From Paraburkholderia rhynchosiae (GTDB lineage Bacteria; Pseudomonadota; Gammaproteobacteria; Burkholderiales; Burkholderiaceae): a stretch of 64,000 bases of DNA. Made by a program: the position numbers and the translations under genes. The notes beneath the pieces were generated by a model that was not told where the DNA came from, did no database searches, and worked only from the letters and a program-made list of their open reading frames with translations. Where the stretch lies: contig NZ_PNXY01000017.1 in the NCBI RefSeq assembly GCF_002879865.1, positions 89,539-153,538 of the forward strand, given 5' to 3'. Each line of letters begins with the position of its first letter. Positions within the stretch are counted from its first letter, which is position 1. This document shows, piece after piece, positions 17,586-26,008 of this stretch.

Positions 17586-19202
17586 TTAAACGCTGAAGCG
17601 GTTCAACGTGTACGCCCGATAAGCCGCGACGAACGCATCGAACGAGCCGACTTCCTCGCGCTCGAGCTTCGCCTGTTCCTGGAGCGATTGCTCGGCCAGT
17701 TCGGCAAACGCTTTTGCCTCGCTTGCGTCCAGCGGACGGGCGCGGAAATGCGCGGCGTGCGCTTCGCTTTGTTCCAGGCCGAATTTGAGGAAGCTCTGCC
17801 GCTTGTCGCGCATTGTCTGCAATACGCGCGCCGACGGCGTCAGCGATGCATCGGTGAGCTTCGCGCGCTGAACCGCGACCGAGCGCGCGTGCGCGTCGCC
17901 ACCTTGCAAGGCGTCGAGTGTCGCGGCCGCCGCGTCGATCTTGACGAACAGCTCGTCGGCCCATTCGGTCATCGCGATCGGCTGGCCGTCGCGCGTGAGT
18001 TGCAGGCCGGGCTTGCGCCCTTCCGTCGTCACGCGCGCGAAATTCTGATTGGCCTCGGCATAAGCGTCCGGCGGCAACGGCGCGCTGTCGTCGAGCGCGC
18101 AAACCAGCAGATAAGCGTCGAGAAAGCGCGACGTTTCGAGCGAAATACCGGTGGGCTCGAACGGATCGATGTCCATGCAGCGCACTTCGACGTATTGCAC
18201 GCCGCGCGCGGCCAGCGCATGCAGCGGCCGCTCGCCCGGATGCGTGACGCGCTTCGGACGGATCGTCGAGTAAAACTCGTTTTCGATCTGCAGCACGTTC
18301 GTGTTGATCTGCACCCACTCGCCGTCGCGCTGCGTGCCGATTGCCTCGTACGCGGGATACGGCTGGCTCACGGCCTTCGCGAGCGCGTCGAGATAACCGG
18401 GCAGCGTGTCGTAGTCGGCGTGCAGCGCGGCCTGCGCGGTCGTGTTCGAGTAGCCGAGATCGCTCATGCGCAGACTTGTCGCGTACGGACGGTACAGCGT
18501 GTCGGCGTCCAACGTTTCCAGGGTATGTTTGCGATCACGCAGAAAGCGGCGATCGAGCGCTGGCGACGCGCCGAACAGATACATCAGCAGCCAGTTGGTG
18601 CGGCGGAAATTGCGGATCAGCGCGAGATAACGATCGGACTGGAAATCCACAGCGGTCGCGGTGGATCGCTGGTCGACCTGCAACAGCCGCCACACTTCTT
18701 CGTTCAGCGAATAGTTGTAGTGGATGCCCGCAATGCACTGCATTGTGCGGCCGTAGCGCAGCGCAAGGCCGATGCGGTACACGTACTTCAGCTTGCCGAT
18801 GTTCGACGCGCCGTAGTTCGCGATCGGAATGCCTTCGTCGGTGTCGGGAAGCAGGCCCGGCATCGACTGGTTCCAGAGAATTTCGTCGCCGAGTTCCGCG
18901 TAGACAAAACGGTGCAGTCTATCGAGCTTGTCGAGGGTGACGGCGACGTCCTGCTCGGCCGGCGTAATCAATTCCAGCAGCGCTTCGGAATAATCGGTAG
19001 TCAGCGACGGATGCGTGAGCGCCGAACCGAGTGCGCGCGGATGCGGCGTCAAGGCGAGCTGGCCGTCGCGCGTCACGCGCAGGCTTTCCTTTTCGATGCC
19101 GCGCAGGCCGCGTATCAGCGCGTCGCGCTGCGGGCCTGAACTCAGCACGGACAGGCGGTGCAGGAACGCGTCGGTCGTGCGGGATGTTGTCGTGTTTGGC
19201 AT
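17586..19202 (-). CDS. gshA: Glutamate-cysteine ligase GshA
   Basis: Catalyses ATP-dependent joining of L-glutamate and L-cysteine, the first step of glutathione synthesis. The 538-aa protein belongs to the proteobacterial type I family: LRGIEKESLRVTRDGQLALTPHPRALGSALTHPSLTTDYSEALLELITPA, GIHYNYSLNEEVWRLL, LFGASPALDRRFL and VEVRCMDIDPFEP (here QYVEVRCMDIDPFEPTGIS) are all family hallmarks. ATG 19202 (MPNTTTSRT) is chosen; an in-frame upstream extension to 19274 has no support. The gene is monocistronic, with its own terminator. gshB is not in the window. Confidence 0.95.
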   Translation of the reverse strand: MPNTTTSRTTDAFLHRLSVLSSGPQRDALIRGLRGIEKESLRVTRDGQLALTPHPRALGSALTHPSLTTDYSEALLELITPAEQDVAVTLDKLDRLHRFVYAELGDEILWNQSMPGLLPDTDEGIPIANYGASNIGKLKYVYRIGLALRYGRTMQCIAGIHYNYSLNEEVWRLLQVDQRSTATAVDFQSDRYLALIRNFRRTNWLLMYLFGASPALDRRFLRDRKHTLETLDADTLYRPYATSLRMSDLGYSNTTAQAALHADYDTLPGYLDALAKAVSQPYPAYEAIGTQRDGEWVQINTNVLQIENEFYSTIRPKRVTHPGERPLHALAARGVQYVEVRCMDIDPFEPTGISLETSRFLDAYLLVCALDDSAPLPPDAYAEANQNFARVTTEGRKPGLQLTRDGQPIAMTEWADELFVKIDAAAATLDALQGGDAHARSVAVQRAKLTDASLTPSARVLQTMRDKRQSFLKFGLEQSEAHAAHFRARPLDASEAKAFAELAEQSLQEQAKLEREEVGSFDAFVAAYRAYTLNRFSV

Positions 19203-19551
19203 TGATGCGAGTCGGGCGTTGTCGGCCGCCATGTGCCGCTTCGCTGCTCGCTGGCAGCGTGGTGCGGTCGACAACGTTCGGCGGAATTTTCAGTAGCGGG
19301 CACTTTAACATCTCGCCACGGCGGCTGCTTGAGGCCGCCCCGGCGGGCGGTTTTCGCCTGCCGGCCCGTCTGTTTTCACGCCGAATCTGCGAGTTTAGCC
19401 ACTCGCCTTCAGGGTTATCGCGGAGGTTTTGCAGAGGAGCGTTGGCGTGTGCGGGTTAGCCCGCGCCGGACCGCGGACCTACCACCCGACTTCCGGGTGA
19501 TGGCGGGGACGGACAGCGCGACGCCCGCTCATGCAGCCAAGCCGCGGGAGT
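19203..19551. other. Intergenic region between alkA and gshA
   Basis: About 350 bp without a recognisable gene. On the minus strand it should contain the gshA promoter and the 3' flank of alkA. The short open frames here overlap only by GC bias. No hairpin terminator for ada-alkA was found. Confidence 0.5.
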
Positions 19552-20469
19552 TCAGCCGCCGCGCGCCGCGCCTGCCCGGTCCGCCACCTCGTTCCACAGA
19601 TGCATCGCCGCGTAAGCGCGCCAGGGCCGCCATGCGTCGGTGCGCGTGCGCTGCTGCGTGGGCCGCACGAGCGAGGGATCGCGCGCGCAAATCGACTGCA
19701 TCAACACGAGGTCCCATGCGGGCCACGCGTCGGGGTCACGCCACGCGCGCATCGCGACATACTCGACGGTCCACGGACCGATGCCCGGCAACGCGAGCAA
19801 TGCGGCACGCAAACTGGCGGCGTCGGCGGCCGCGTTGTCGAGCGGTACATCGCCGCTCGCAACGGCACGCGCGAAACCCTGCAACGCTGCTACCCGTTTG
19901 CCCGGCATGCCGATTTGCACGAGATCGACGTTGGCCAACGCGTCGGGCGTGGGAAAACGCCACGCCGTGTTTTCATGCGGATGCCCTTCGATGCGTTCGC
20001 CCGCGCGCTGCACCAATCGTCCGATGATGGTGGTCGCCGCCTTCACGCTGACCTGTTGGCCAACGATTGCGCGCACCACCAGTTCGAAGCCCGACCACGC
20101 GCCCGGCACGCGCAAACCTGGCGCCGCGTCGATCAGCGGCGCAAGCCACGGGTCCGTGGCCAGATCGGCGCCGATCTTCTTCGGATCGGCGTGCAGGTCG
20201 AAAATCCTGGCAATCGGAGCGGCGAGCGCGTCGGCGTGACGGCCCACCGGCCCTTCGATGTTCGCGACAAGACAGCGCTTGCGCGGATGCTGGCGCACGC
20301 TAAGCGTGCCGCTGTCACCGGCCCATTCGATTGCACGGCGATAGGCGCCGTCCTCTACGGTCTCCACGCCGGGCGTCGCGCGTCCGCCGAAAAAGCGCAG
20401 CAGGCGCGGCCAGTCGAACGGCGTTTTATACGGCAATTCCAGGGTTACGACGTCGTCAAGCGTGCTCAC
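19552..20469 (-). CDS. alkA: DNA-3-methyladenine glycosylase II (AlkA-like)
   Basis: Excises alkylated bases from DNA (base-excision repair). The 305-aa protein starts at GTG 20469 (MSTLDDVVTLELPYKTPFDWPRLLRFFGGRATPGVE, an AlkA N-terminal domain) and carries the helix-hairpin-helix LPGIGPWTVEYVAMRAW with the catalytic Asp expected in PAWDLVLM. RAIVGQQVSVKAA is also conserved. The start overlaps the ada stop (GTGA), so ada and alkA are translationally coupled. A longer open frame upstream is the overlap with ada and is not used. Confidence 0.93.
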   Translation of the reverse strand: MSTLDDVVTLELPYKTPFDWPRLLRFFGGRATPGVETVEDGAYRRAIEWAGDSGTLSVRQHPRKRCLVANIEGPVGRHADALAAPIARIFDLHADPKKIGADLATDPWLAPLIDAAPGLRVPGAWSGFELVVRAIVGQQVSVKAATTIIGRLVQRAGERIEGHPHENTAWRFPTPDALANVDLVQIGMPGKRVAALQGFARAVASGDVPLDNAAADAASLRAALLALPGIGPWTVEYVAMRAWRDPDAWPAWDLVLMQSICARDPSLVRPTQQRTRTDAWRPWRAYAAMHLWNEVADRAGAARGG

Positions 20470-21659
20470 GCGGCGTGGTCCAGTTTGGTGGTGATGTTTT
20501 GGGCAAGCGCGGTCGGTTCGCGGCGAGGTTCGTCGGGTGAAACGTGGCGGGCATACTGCGCCTCGTTGTCGAGCAGCGCGGCCTTGCGCGGCAAACCCCA
20601 ACGATAGCCGGCAAGCGCTCCGCCCTTTTGCACGACGCGATGACACGGAATGGCCAGCGCAACGGGATTCGTCGCGCAGGCGCTCGCCACCGCGCGCACG
20701 GCACGCGGCGCGCCGACCGCTTCGGCGATGTCCGTATAGCTGCGAGTCTCGCCATACGGAATGCGCCGCAGCGCGTCCCACACACGTTGGCGGAAGGCTG
20801 TCGCGGCAATGTCCAGCGGCAGATCGAAATCCTGACGAGTGCCGTGCAAGTACGCGTCGATCTGAGCGATGAACGGAGCGAGCCGCTTCGCGTCTTCAAT
20901 CACGTCGGCGTTGGCGAATTCGCTGTGCAGTTCGTCGACGAGGAAAGCGGCGTCATCGCCGAAACCGAGCTTGCAGATGCCTTTGTCCGTCGCCGCCACG
21001 AGCACGAAGCCGAGTGAGGTCGGCGCGCTGGCGTAGCGCACCGTGAGCCCGGCGCCCTTGCGGCGGTACACGGACGGCGCCATGCCCAGTTCCGCCGATG
21101 CGCTGTCGTACATCCGCGACGGCGAGCCGAAGCCGGCGTCGAGCGTGGCGCGCGTGACGTCGGAGCCGCTCTGAAGCGCGTCGCGCAACGCGGCGCCACG
21201 CTGCGCGGCCTGGTATTGACGCGGCGAAACCCCCACCACGCGCTTGAACAGGCGCTGGAGATGGAACGGGCTGACATGCACGACGTCGCTCAACTGCGCG
21301 AGGGTGAGACGCTGTTGCGGATCGGCGTCGAGCGCGGCGCATGCGCGGTTCACGATCTCGAGCTCGCGCGGCAGGCCGCCCGGCTGGCAGCGCTTGCAAT
21401 CGCGAAAGCCGGCGGCGCGCGCGGCATCAGCGTCGGCGAAAAAGGCAATGTTCTCACGACGCGGTTGGCGCGACGGGCAGGACGGGCGGCAGAACACGCC
21501 CGTCGTCTTCACGCCGTAGAAGAATGCGCCGTCGGCGAGCGGGTCGCGGCGGGTGACGGCTTCCCAGCGTTCGTCGTCGGAATTCCAGACGGCGGTATCG
21601 GTGGTATCGGTGGTGTCGGCGGTGAGGTCGGTGTCTGCCGGACGGATGGCGCGGTTCAT
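20466..21659 (-). CDS. ada: Bifunctional Ada: methyl-phosphotriester/O6-methylguanine methyltransferase and regulator
   Basis: Ada removes methyl groups from DNA and, when methylated at its N-terminal Cys, activates the adaptive response. The 397-aa protein has the Ada zinc-binding domain with acceptor Cys in TTGVFCRPSCPSRQPRRENI and DCKRCQPGG, an AraC-type HTH (LAQLSDVVHVSPFHLQRLFKRVVGVSPRQYQ), and the C-terminal methyltransferase with active site IPCHRVV. A tandem Thr-Asp-Thr run (TADTTDTTDTAV) near the N-terminus is encoded by imperfect repeats of GGTATCGGT on the plus strand. It leads the ada-alkA pair and probably controls it itself. Confidence 0.95.
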   Translation of the reverse strand: MNRAIRPADTDLTADTTDTTDTAVWNSDDERWEAVTRRDPLADGAFFYGVKTTGVFCRPSCPSRQPRRENIAFFADADAARAAGFRDCKRCQPGGLPRELEIVNRACAALDADPQQRLTLAQLSDVVHVSPFHLQRLFKRVVGVSPRQYQAAQRGAALRDALQSGSDVTRATLDAGFGSPSRMYDSASAELGMAPSVYRRKGAGLTVRYASAPTSLGFVLVAATDKGICKLGFGDDAAFLVDELHSEFANADVIEDAKRLAPFIAQIDAYLHGTRQDFDLPLDIAATAFRQRVWDALRRIPYGETRSYTDIAEAVGAPRAVRAVASACATNPVALAIPCHRVVQKGGALAGYRWGLPRKAALLDNEAQYARHVSPDEPRREPTALAQNITTKLDHAA

Positions 21660-21846
21660 GATGGTTCCGGATAGGTGCTGTCGATGCTCACCAATGTAGG
21701 CCGCATGCCGACACAGTACGCTCCGGTTCTTGCTCTGTCATTGCGGTTCCTCGTAGACCGCCGGCGGCGAAAGCCCCGCCAGGCGCTCGTTTTGCCTTCA
21801 AGGTGCGACAATTTCGCCCGATATCGGGTTTTCCCTTAAAAAGTTA

Positions 21847-21875
21847 TTGCGTCGCACCAACCCGATGTGTATATT
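21847..21875 (+). promoter_or_regulatory. Strong predicted sigma-70 promoter of a small RNA
   Basis: TTGCGT (21847-21852), exactly 17 bp, TATATT (21870-21875). Transcription should start about 21880. No protein-coding gene begins immediately downstream; a terminator follows after about 35 nt. Confidence 0.7.
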
Positions 21876-21879
21876 AGTA

Positions 21880-21944
21880 CCTGTCTCCTCCATGTCTCCT
21901 CCTGATATGGATTCAGCCCGCTCCACATAGAGCGGGCTTTTTTT
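21880..21944 (+). ncRNA. Candidate small RNA with tandem anti-Shine-Dalgarno motifs
   Basis: A predicted transcript of about 65 nt runs from the promoter at 21847-21875 to a hairpin with a T-run. Its 5' half, outside the hairpin, contains TGTCTCCTCC twice in an 11-nt tandem (CTCCTCC at 21885-21891 and 21896-21902). CUCCUCC is complementary to the ribosome-binding GGAGGAG, so it could block translation of target mRNAs, as known for several CU-rich bacterial sRNAs. The unit is isolated: ada lies on the other strand and the VOC gene starts 130 bp beyond the terminator. An alternative reading is an attenuator leader: ATG 21892 opens a 12-codon frame (MSPPDMDSARST) whose TAG stop lies in the hairpin loop, but it has no RBS. 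Confidence 0.6.
21915..21944 (+). terminator. Rho-independent terminator of the small RNA
   Basis: AGCCCGCTC / GAGCGGGCT forms a perfect 9-bp stem with a 6-nt loop CACATA followed by seven T residues; a second T-run lies shortly after. Confidence 0.9.
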
Positions 21945-22076
21945 CGCCTTTTTTTCGCGTATATATTCCGCATCTGGCCCTCCAAGGGCCTGCTCCCGCT
22001 CTCGCAACGCCGTCGCTTTCTTCTAAACTGGCTGTCTAATCTGCTGTGCAAGCCGGGCCAAAAGGAGGCGTTCAAT

Positions 22077-22502
22077 ATGAAGATTCATATTCGCGAAATC
22101 GACCATGTGGTGATCCGGGCGTCGAACGTGGAGGCGATGGCGCGCTTTTACTGTGACGTACTTGGTTGCAGTCTGGAGAAGGAACAGCGTGAACTCGGTC
22201 TCACGCAATTGCGGGCGGGACGCTCGCTGATCGACCTGCTGCAGGTGGGCGCGGGCCTCGATCACGCCGAAAACGGCGTGCCCGGCACGGGCCGCAACAT
22301 GGACCACGTGTGTTTGCGCGTCGAACCGTTCGACGCCGAAGCGCTCAAGGCGCATCTGAGCGAACATGGCGCGCGGCTTGGCGAGCAAGCGTTGCGCTAT
22401 GGCGCGGACGGCTACGGGCCGTCGCTGTATCTGTTCGACCCGGAGGGCAACATGGTCGAACTCAAGGGACCGCCGGAAGCGGCGCGGATTACGTCGATCT
22501 GA
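22077..22502 (+). CDS. VOC (glyoxalase/dioxygenase) superfamily protein
   Basis: A 141-aa metal-dependent VOC-fold protein. IDHVVIRASNVEAMARFYCDVLGCSLEKEQ and MDHVCLRVEPFDAEALKAHLSEHG mark the two beta-alpha-beta-beta-beta modules; His in IDHVV and MDHVC, plus Glu in DPEGNMVELKGP, are the likely metal ligands. The sequence resembles the small virulence/glyoxalase-like subgroup, so methylglyoxal or another small electrophile could be a substrate, but this cannot be decided from the sequence. AAGGAGG 7 bp before the ATG is a strong RBS. It is convergent with yaeQ. Confidence 0.9.
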   Translation: MKIHIREIDHVVIRASNVEAMARFYCDVLGCSLEKEQRELGLTQLRAGRSLIDLLQVGAGLDHAENGVPGTGRNMDHVCLRVEPFDAEALKAHLSEHGARLGEQALRYGADGYGPSLYLFDPEGNMVELKGPPEAARITSI

Positions 22503-22528
22503 GCGCCTGCCGTCAGCCGCCCCAGATT

Positions 22529-23083
22529 TCAGGCGTTGGCGGGCGCTTTCAACACCGTCCACTCGATTTTCACCGCGTCGGCTTCGGCGCTGCCGAGCCA
22601 TGCTTCGCCATCCTGGACGGTGCATTGCAGGCGCATCGTGCGCTCCGCGAGGGAGCCGAGCTGCGCCGCGACGTCTTCGCCGAGCGACCAGACCGTCACA
22701 TTGCGCATGCGCTCGACCTTGTTGCGCACGCCTTGCCACCAGATGTCTGAAGTACGGCCGCCGTAAGCAATCACGATGACTTCGTTCGACCGGCCGCTCG
22801 CCTTCGCGATGCGCCGCTCGTCCGGCTGGCCGACTTCAATCCACGTTTCGATCGCGCCCGTCAGATCTTTTTGCCAGAGATCCGGTTCGTCGACATCTGA
22901 TAAACCTTTGCAGAATTCGAGCCGTTCCTGCGCGAACAGCGCGAAAGCCGCGACGCGGACCATCATCCGCTCGTCCGTTTCCGACGGATGGCGCGCAATG
23001 GTGAGCGAGTGATCGGCGTAGTAATGCCGGTCCATATTGGCGATCTGCAACTCCGCCTTGTAAATCGTAGATTTGAGAGCCAT
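22529..23083 (-). CDS. yaeQ: YaeQ family protein
   Basis: A conserved 184-aa protein of the YaeQ family, which has a PD-(D/E)XK nuclease-like fold; its cell role is not settled. MALKSTIYKAELQIANMDRHYYADHSLTIARHPSETDERMMVRVAAFALFA and GEPDLW-type segment DVDEPDLWQKDLTGAIETWIEVGQPDERRIAKAS are the family signature. ATG 23083 is chosen at MALKST; a 30-residue in-frame upstream extension is not typical of the family. Confidence 0.93.
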   Translation of the reverse strand: MALKSTIYKAELQIANMDRHYYADHSLTIARHPSETDERMMVRVAAFALFAQERLEFCKGLSDVDEPDLWQKDLTGAIETWIEVGQPDERRIAKASGRSNEVIVIAYGGRTSDIWWQGVRNKVERMRNVTVWSLGEDVAAQLGSLAERTMRLQCTVQDGEAWLGSAEADAVKIEWTVLKAPANA

Positions 23084-23225
23084 GCCGTTGCTAAACCAGA
23101 CGCTCGCCCCAGCGGAGCGAACGGAAAATGAATCGTCGACGGCGCGTTGCCGTCTTCCGTGTTTGTTGTACATGTTGTGTCCTCCCGCGCCGTCATCCGG
23201 CTACCTCATGAACGGGAAGAAGCAT

Positions 23226-24203
23226 TTATCGAGCCACAGCTTGGTCCGCGGGGGCGCCGTAGACTTCGCCCGCCGCCTCGCGTAACGCCTCAAGCACCAC
23301 TGCGGCCGCCGGCGACAGCAGATGCGACTGGCGCGTGATGATACCGAATGTATCCATCCTGCACGGCAAATCGATCGGCAGGCGCTTCAGTACGCCGTAC
23401 TGTTGGTACTGACGCGCCACCTCATCGGGCAATACCGCCAACATGTCGCTCTGGAGCAGCAGGCTCGAAATTGCCAGAAAGTTGTTGGTGTTGACGACGT
23501 TTTGCGGCGGATTCAGCCCGATCTGCGAAAACATCAGATCGAAGCGATGCCGCAAAACGCTGCCCGGCGGGTGCAGTACCCAGCTCGCGTTGACGATGCC
23601 TCGCAGCGTCAAACCTGTCTCATTTTCGAGAGGATGACCGGGGCGCGCGACCACGCAAAGCGGCTCGTCGGCGAGCGGTTCATAGCGCACTTCGGTCTTG
23701 AACTGGTTTTGCCGCTCGAGTACGCGGCCAATCATGATGTCGAGTTCGCCTTCAGCGAGTCGCGGCAGCATCACGTCAGACGTTTCGACTTCCGCCCAGA
23801 TTTGCAACTGCGGATAGCGTTCTTTCACGCTCGCAATGGCGCGGGGCACCATCGTCGCTGCGGCCGCTGCAATCACGCCGATGCGCACCTGCCCCGCGAG
23901 ACCTGCGCGCAACGCCGAGATCTCGTCGTGCGCATGGCTCAGATTCGACAGTACCATCCGCGCGTGACGGATCATCACCTCACCGTACAGCGTGGCGTGC
24001 ATGCCGTGCGGCGTGCGGTCGAACAGGCTCACGCCCAGCATGTCTTCGAGTTCTTTCAGGAGACGTGAAGCCGCCGGCTGCGTCATGCCGAGCACGTCGG
24101 CTGCGCGCCGCACGTTGCCCTCTTCCTCCATCGCCGCGAGCAGCAGCAACTGCCGCGTTTTCAGCCGCGCACGCACGAACCAGTTCGAGTAGCTACGCGT
24201 CAT
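23226..24203 (-). CDS. LysR-family regulator, GbpR-like
   Basis: A 325-aa LysR-type regulator. The N-terminal HTH is LLLLAAMEEEGNVRRAADVLGMTQPAASRLLKELEDMLGVSLFDRTPHGM, followed by the two-lobed effector domain (IRIGVIAAAAATMVPRAI to LLQSDMLAVLPDEVARQYQQYGVLKRLPI). The sequence resembles GbpR, the regulator of the sugar-binding-protein gene in Agrobacterium and Azospirillum. Its position, divergent from the sugar-catabolic aldehyde dehydrogenase and transporter genes across 174 bp, supports a role as their sugar-responsive regulator (inference). Confidence 0.9.
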   Translation of the reverse strand: MTRSYSNWFVRARLKTRQLLLLAAMEEEGNVRRAADVLGMTQPAASRLLKELEDMLGVSLFDRTPHGMHATLYGEVMIRHARMVLSNLSHAHDEISALRAGLAGQVRIGVIAAAAATMVPRAIASVKERYPQLQIWAEVETSDVMLPRLAEGELDIMIGRVLERQNQFKTEVRYEPLADEPLCVVARPGHPLENETGLTLRGIVNASWVLHPPGSVLRHRFDLMFSQIGLNPPQNVVNTNNFLAISSLLLQSDMLAVLPDEVARQYQQYGVLKRLPIDLPCRMDTFGIITRQSHLLSPAAAVVLEALREAAGEVYGAPADQAVAR

Positions 24204-24274
24204 GGCTTGTCTCCAGATTTGGCCCGTGCAAGATGGCGCTTGCCGGTTTTGTCAGTGGCCTCAATAATGCCATA

Positions 24275-24290
24275 CCGAAATTGTTATCGG
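24275..24290. promoter_or_regulatory. Possible LysR operator
   Basis: An imperfect palindrome CCGAAATTGTTATCGG lies midway in the divergent region between the lysR gene and the aldehyde dehydrogenase gene. The location suits a LysR-type binding site, but the dyad is weak and no second site was identified. Confidence 0.3.
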
Positions 24291-24377
24291 GATAGCCCAA
24301 AAAGGGATTGGAAAGTTATTGGGCAGGCTCATACCATTCGTGGACTTTCCAGCTTCTCATGTGGCGCCATTCCGTCG

Positions 24378-25826
24378 ATGAACCGCGATCCGCTCGTCCC
24401 ACTCGTTGCCAGCCCGCTGCGCCATTACATCAATGGCGGTTGGGAGACGGGCGCGACCACGGGCGTCTCGCTGAATCCGTCGGATCTGGACGACCCCGTC
24501 GGCGAATATGTCCGCGCCGATGTCCGGCAGACGGATAGCGCGATCGAGGCAGCAAGCGCCGCCTTCCGCGAATGGTCGCTCAGTTCGGCGCAACGGCGCG
24601 CGGACGCGCTCGATGCGATCGGCAGCGAAATGCTTGCGCGCCGCGATGAACTCAGCCGGCTGCTCGCGCGTGAAGTCGGCAAGACCTTGCCCGAGGCGTT
24701 GGCCGAAACCATGCGCGCGGGCCAGATTTTCAAGCTGCTCGCCGCGGATGCGCAGCGCGCGTACGCCGAGCCCGTCGCGTCGGCGCGTGCCGGCGTCGAA
24801 ATCGACATGACGCGCGAGCCGCTCGGCGTGGTCGGCATCATCTCGCCGTGGAGCGCGCCGCTCGCGATCGCCGCGGCCAAAATCGGCGCGGCGCTGGCGC
24901 ATGGCAATTGCGTCGTCTACAAGCCGGCCGAATCTACACCGGCTTGCGCGGCGGCGCTGGCGTCGATCGTCAGCCGCGCGGGTCTGCCCGCGGGCGTTTT
25001 CAATCTCGTGATGGGCAGCGGCCGGCAGGTCGGCGCGCGGATCGTCGCCCATCCGCTCGTTGCGGCGATCAGCTTCAGCGGCTCGGCGGAAACCGGCACC
25101 CGCGTGCTGCGAGCCGCTGCGGCCCGCCAGGCGCGCGTGCAACTGGAGATGGGCGGCAAGAACCCGTTTGTCGTGCTGGCGGACGCCGATCTCGACAGCG
25201 CCGTCGATGCCGCGTTGACCGGCGCGTACGGCTCGACCGGCCAGCGCAGCACGGCGGCGGCCAGGCTAATCGTGGAACGCGCGATGTTCGAGCCGTTTGT
25301 CGATGCATTGCAGGTGAAGTTGGCCAAACTCACCATCGACCACGCGCTGAAGCATGGCACGGACATGGGTCCCGTCGCGAACGCCGCGCAACTCGAACGC
25401 AATCTCGATTACGTGCGCATCGGTCAGCAGGAAGGCGCGCAATTGCTGCATGGCGGCCGGCGACTGGAGCGCGCGACGCGCGGCTACTTTTTCGAGCCGG
25501 CGCTTTTCGCCGGCGAGGCCGAGCATCGTATTGCGCGCGAAGAGATTTTCGGCCCACTTGCGGTGGTGCTGCGCGCCGACGATTACGACGACGCGCTGCA
25601 TCTAGCGAACGACACCGCTTATGGTCTGTGCGCCGGCATCTGCACGCGCTCGCTGAGCCGCGCGCGGCATTTTCGCCGTCACGTGCATAGCGGCCTCGTC
25701 ACGATCAATCTGCCGACGACGGCAGTCGAGCATCACGCGCCTGGCGGCGGCCGCAAGGCGTCCGCGTACGGCTCGACCGATGCAGCGTTCTGGACGGCCG
25801 TGAAAACGGCCTACGTCGCGGGCTGA
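24378..25826 (+). CDS. Aldehyde dehydrogenase family protein, 2-oxoglutarate-semialdehyde dehydrogenase type, catalytic Cys replaced by Ser
   Basis: A 482-aa NAD(P)-dependent ALDH-fold protein resembling 2-oxoglutarate semialdehyde dehydrogenase, the last step of non-phosphorylative pentose oxidation. The cofactor-binding segments (GIISPWSAPLAIAAAKIGAALAHGNCVVYKPAE), the general base Glu257 in LEMGGKNP and the EEIFGPL motif are intact. The active-site motif normally GQRCT reads GQRST: codon AGC at 25248-25250, Ser291, in the place of the nucleophilic Cys. Without Cys, dehydrogenase activity should be lost or changed. ATG 24378 (MNRDPLVPL) is chosen; an upstream in-frame extension would run into the regulatory region. 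A one-base change (TGC to AGC) or a sequencing error would both explain it. Confidence 0.9.
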   Translation: MNRDPLVPLVASPLRHYINGGWETGATTGVSLNPSDLDDPVGEYVRADVRQTDSAIEAASAAFREWSLSSAQRRADALDAIGSEMLARRDELSRLLAREVGKTLPEALAETMRAGQIFKLLAADAQRAYAEPVASARAGVEIDMTREPLGVVGIISPWSAPLAIAAAKIGAALAHGNCVVYKPAESTPACAAALASIVSRAGLPAGVFNLVMGSGRQVGARIVAHPLVAAISFSGSAETGTRVLRAAAARQARVQLEMGGKNPFVVLADADLDSAVDAALTGAYGSTGQRSTAAARLIVERAMFEPFVDALQVKLAKLTIDHALKHGTDMGPVANAAQLERNLDYVRIGQQEGAQLLHGGRRLERATRGYFFEPALFAGEAEHRIAREEIFGPLAVVLRADDYDDALHLANDTAYGLCAGICTRSLSRARHFRRHVHSGLVTINLPTTAVEHHAPGGGRKASAYGSTDAAFWTAVKTAYVAG

Positions 25827-26008
25827 TCGTGATGACGCACACGCATCTTCACTTCGCCGACCGCGGGCCCGCGATTGCGACCGTAGTTGCGACCGTATTT
25901 GCCCCCGGAATCGCCCAGATAGATTTACGCCCCGGCTAACGCCGCTGTGTATCGCCTCGCTGCACATAAACGAAATCAATGCAGCTTTTTAAACCCCAGG
26001 AGACAGAC

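Noticed and set aside
17502..19139. A 545-codon plus-strand open frame
   Set aside because: Antisense to gshA, with no start signal and shadow-frame composition.
21798..22007. A 69-codon minus-strand open frame across the small RNA
   Set aside because: It runs antisense through the terminator hairpin and has no RBS.
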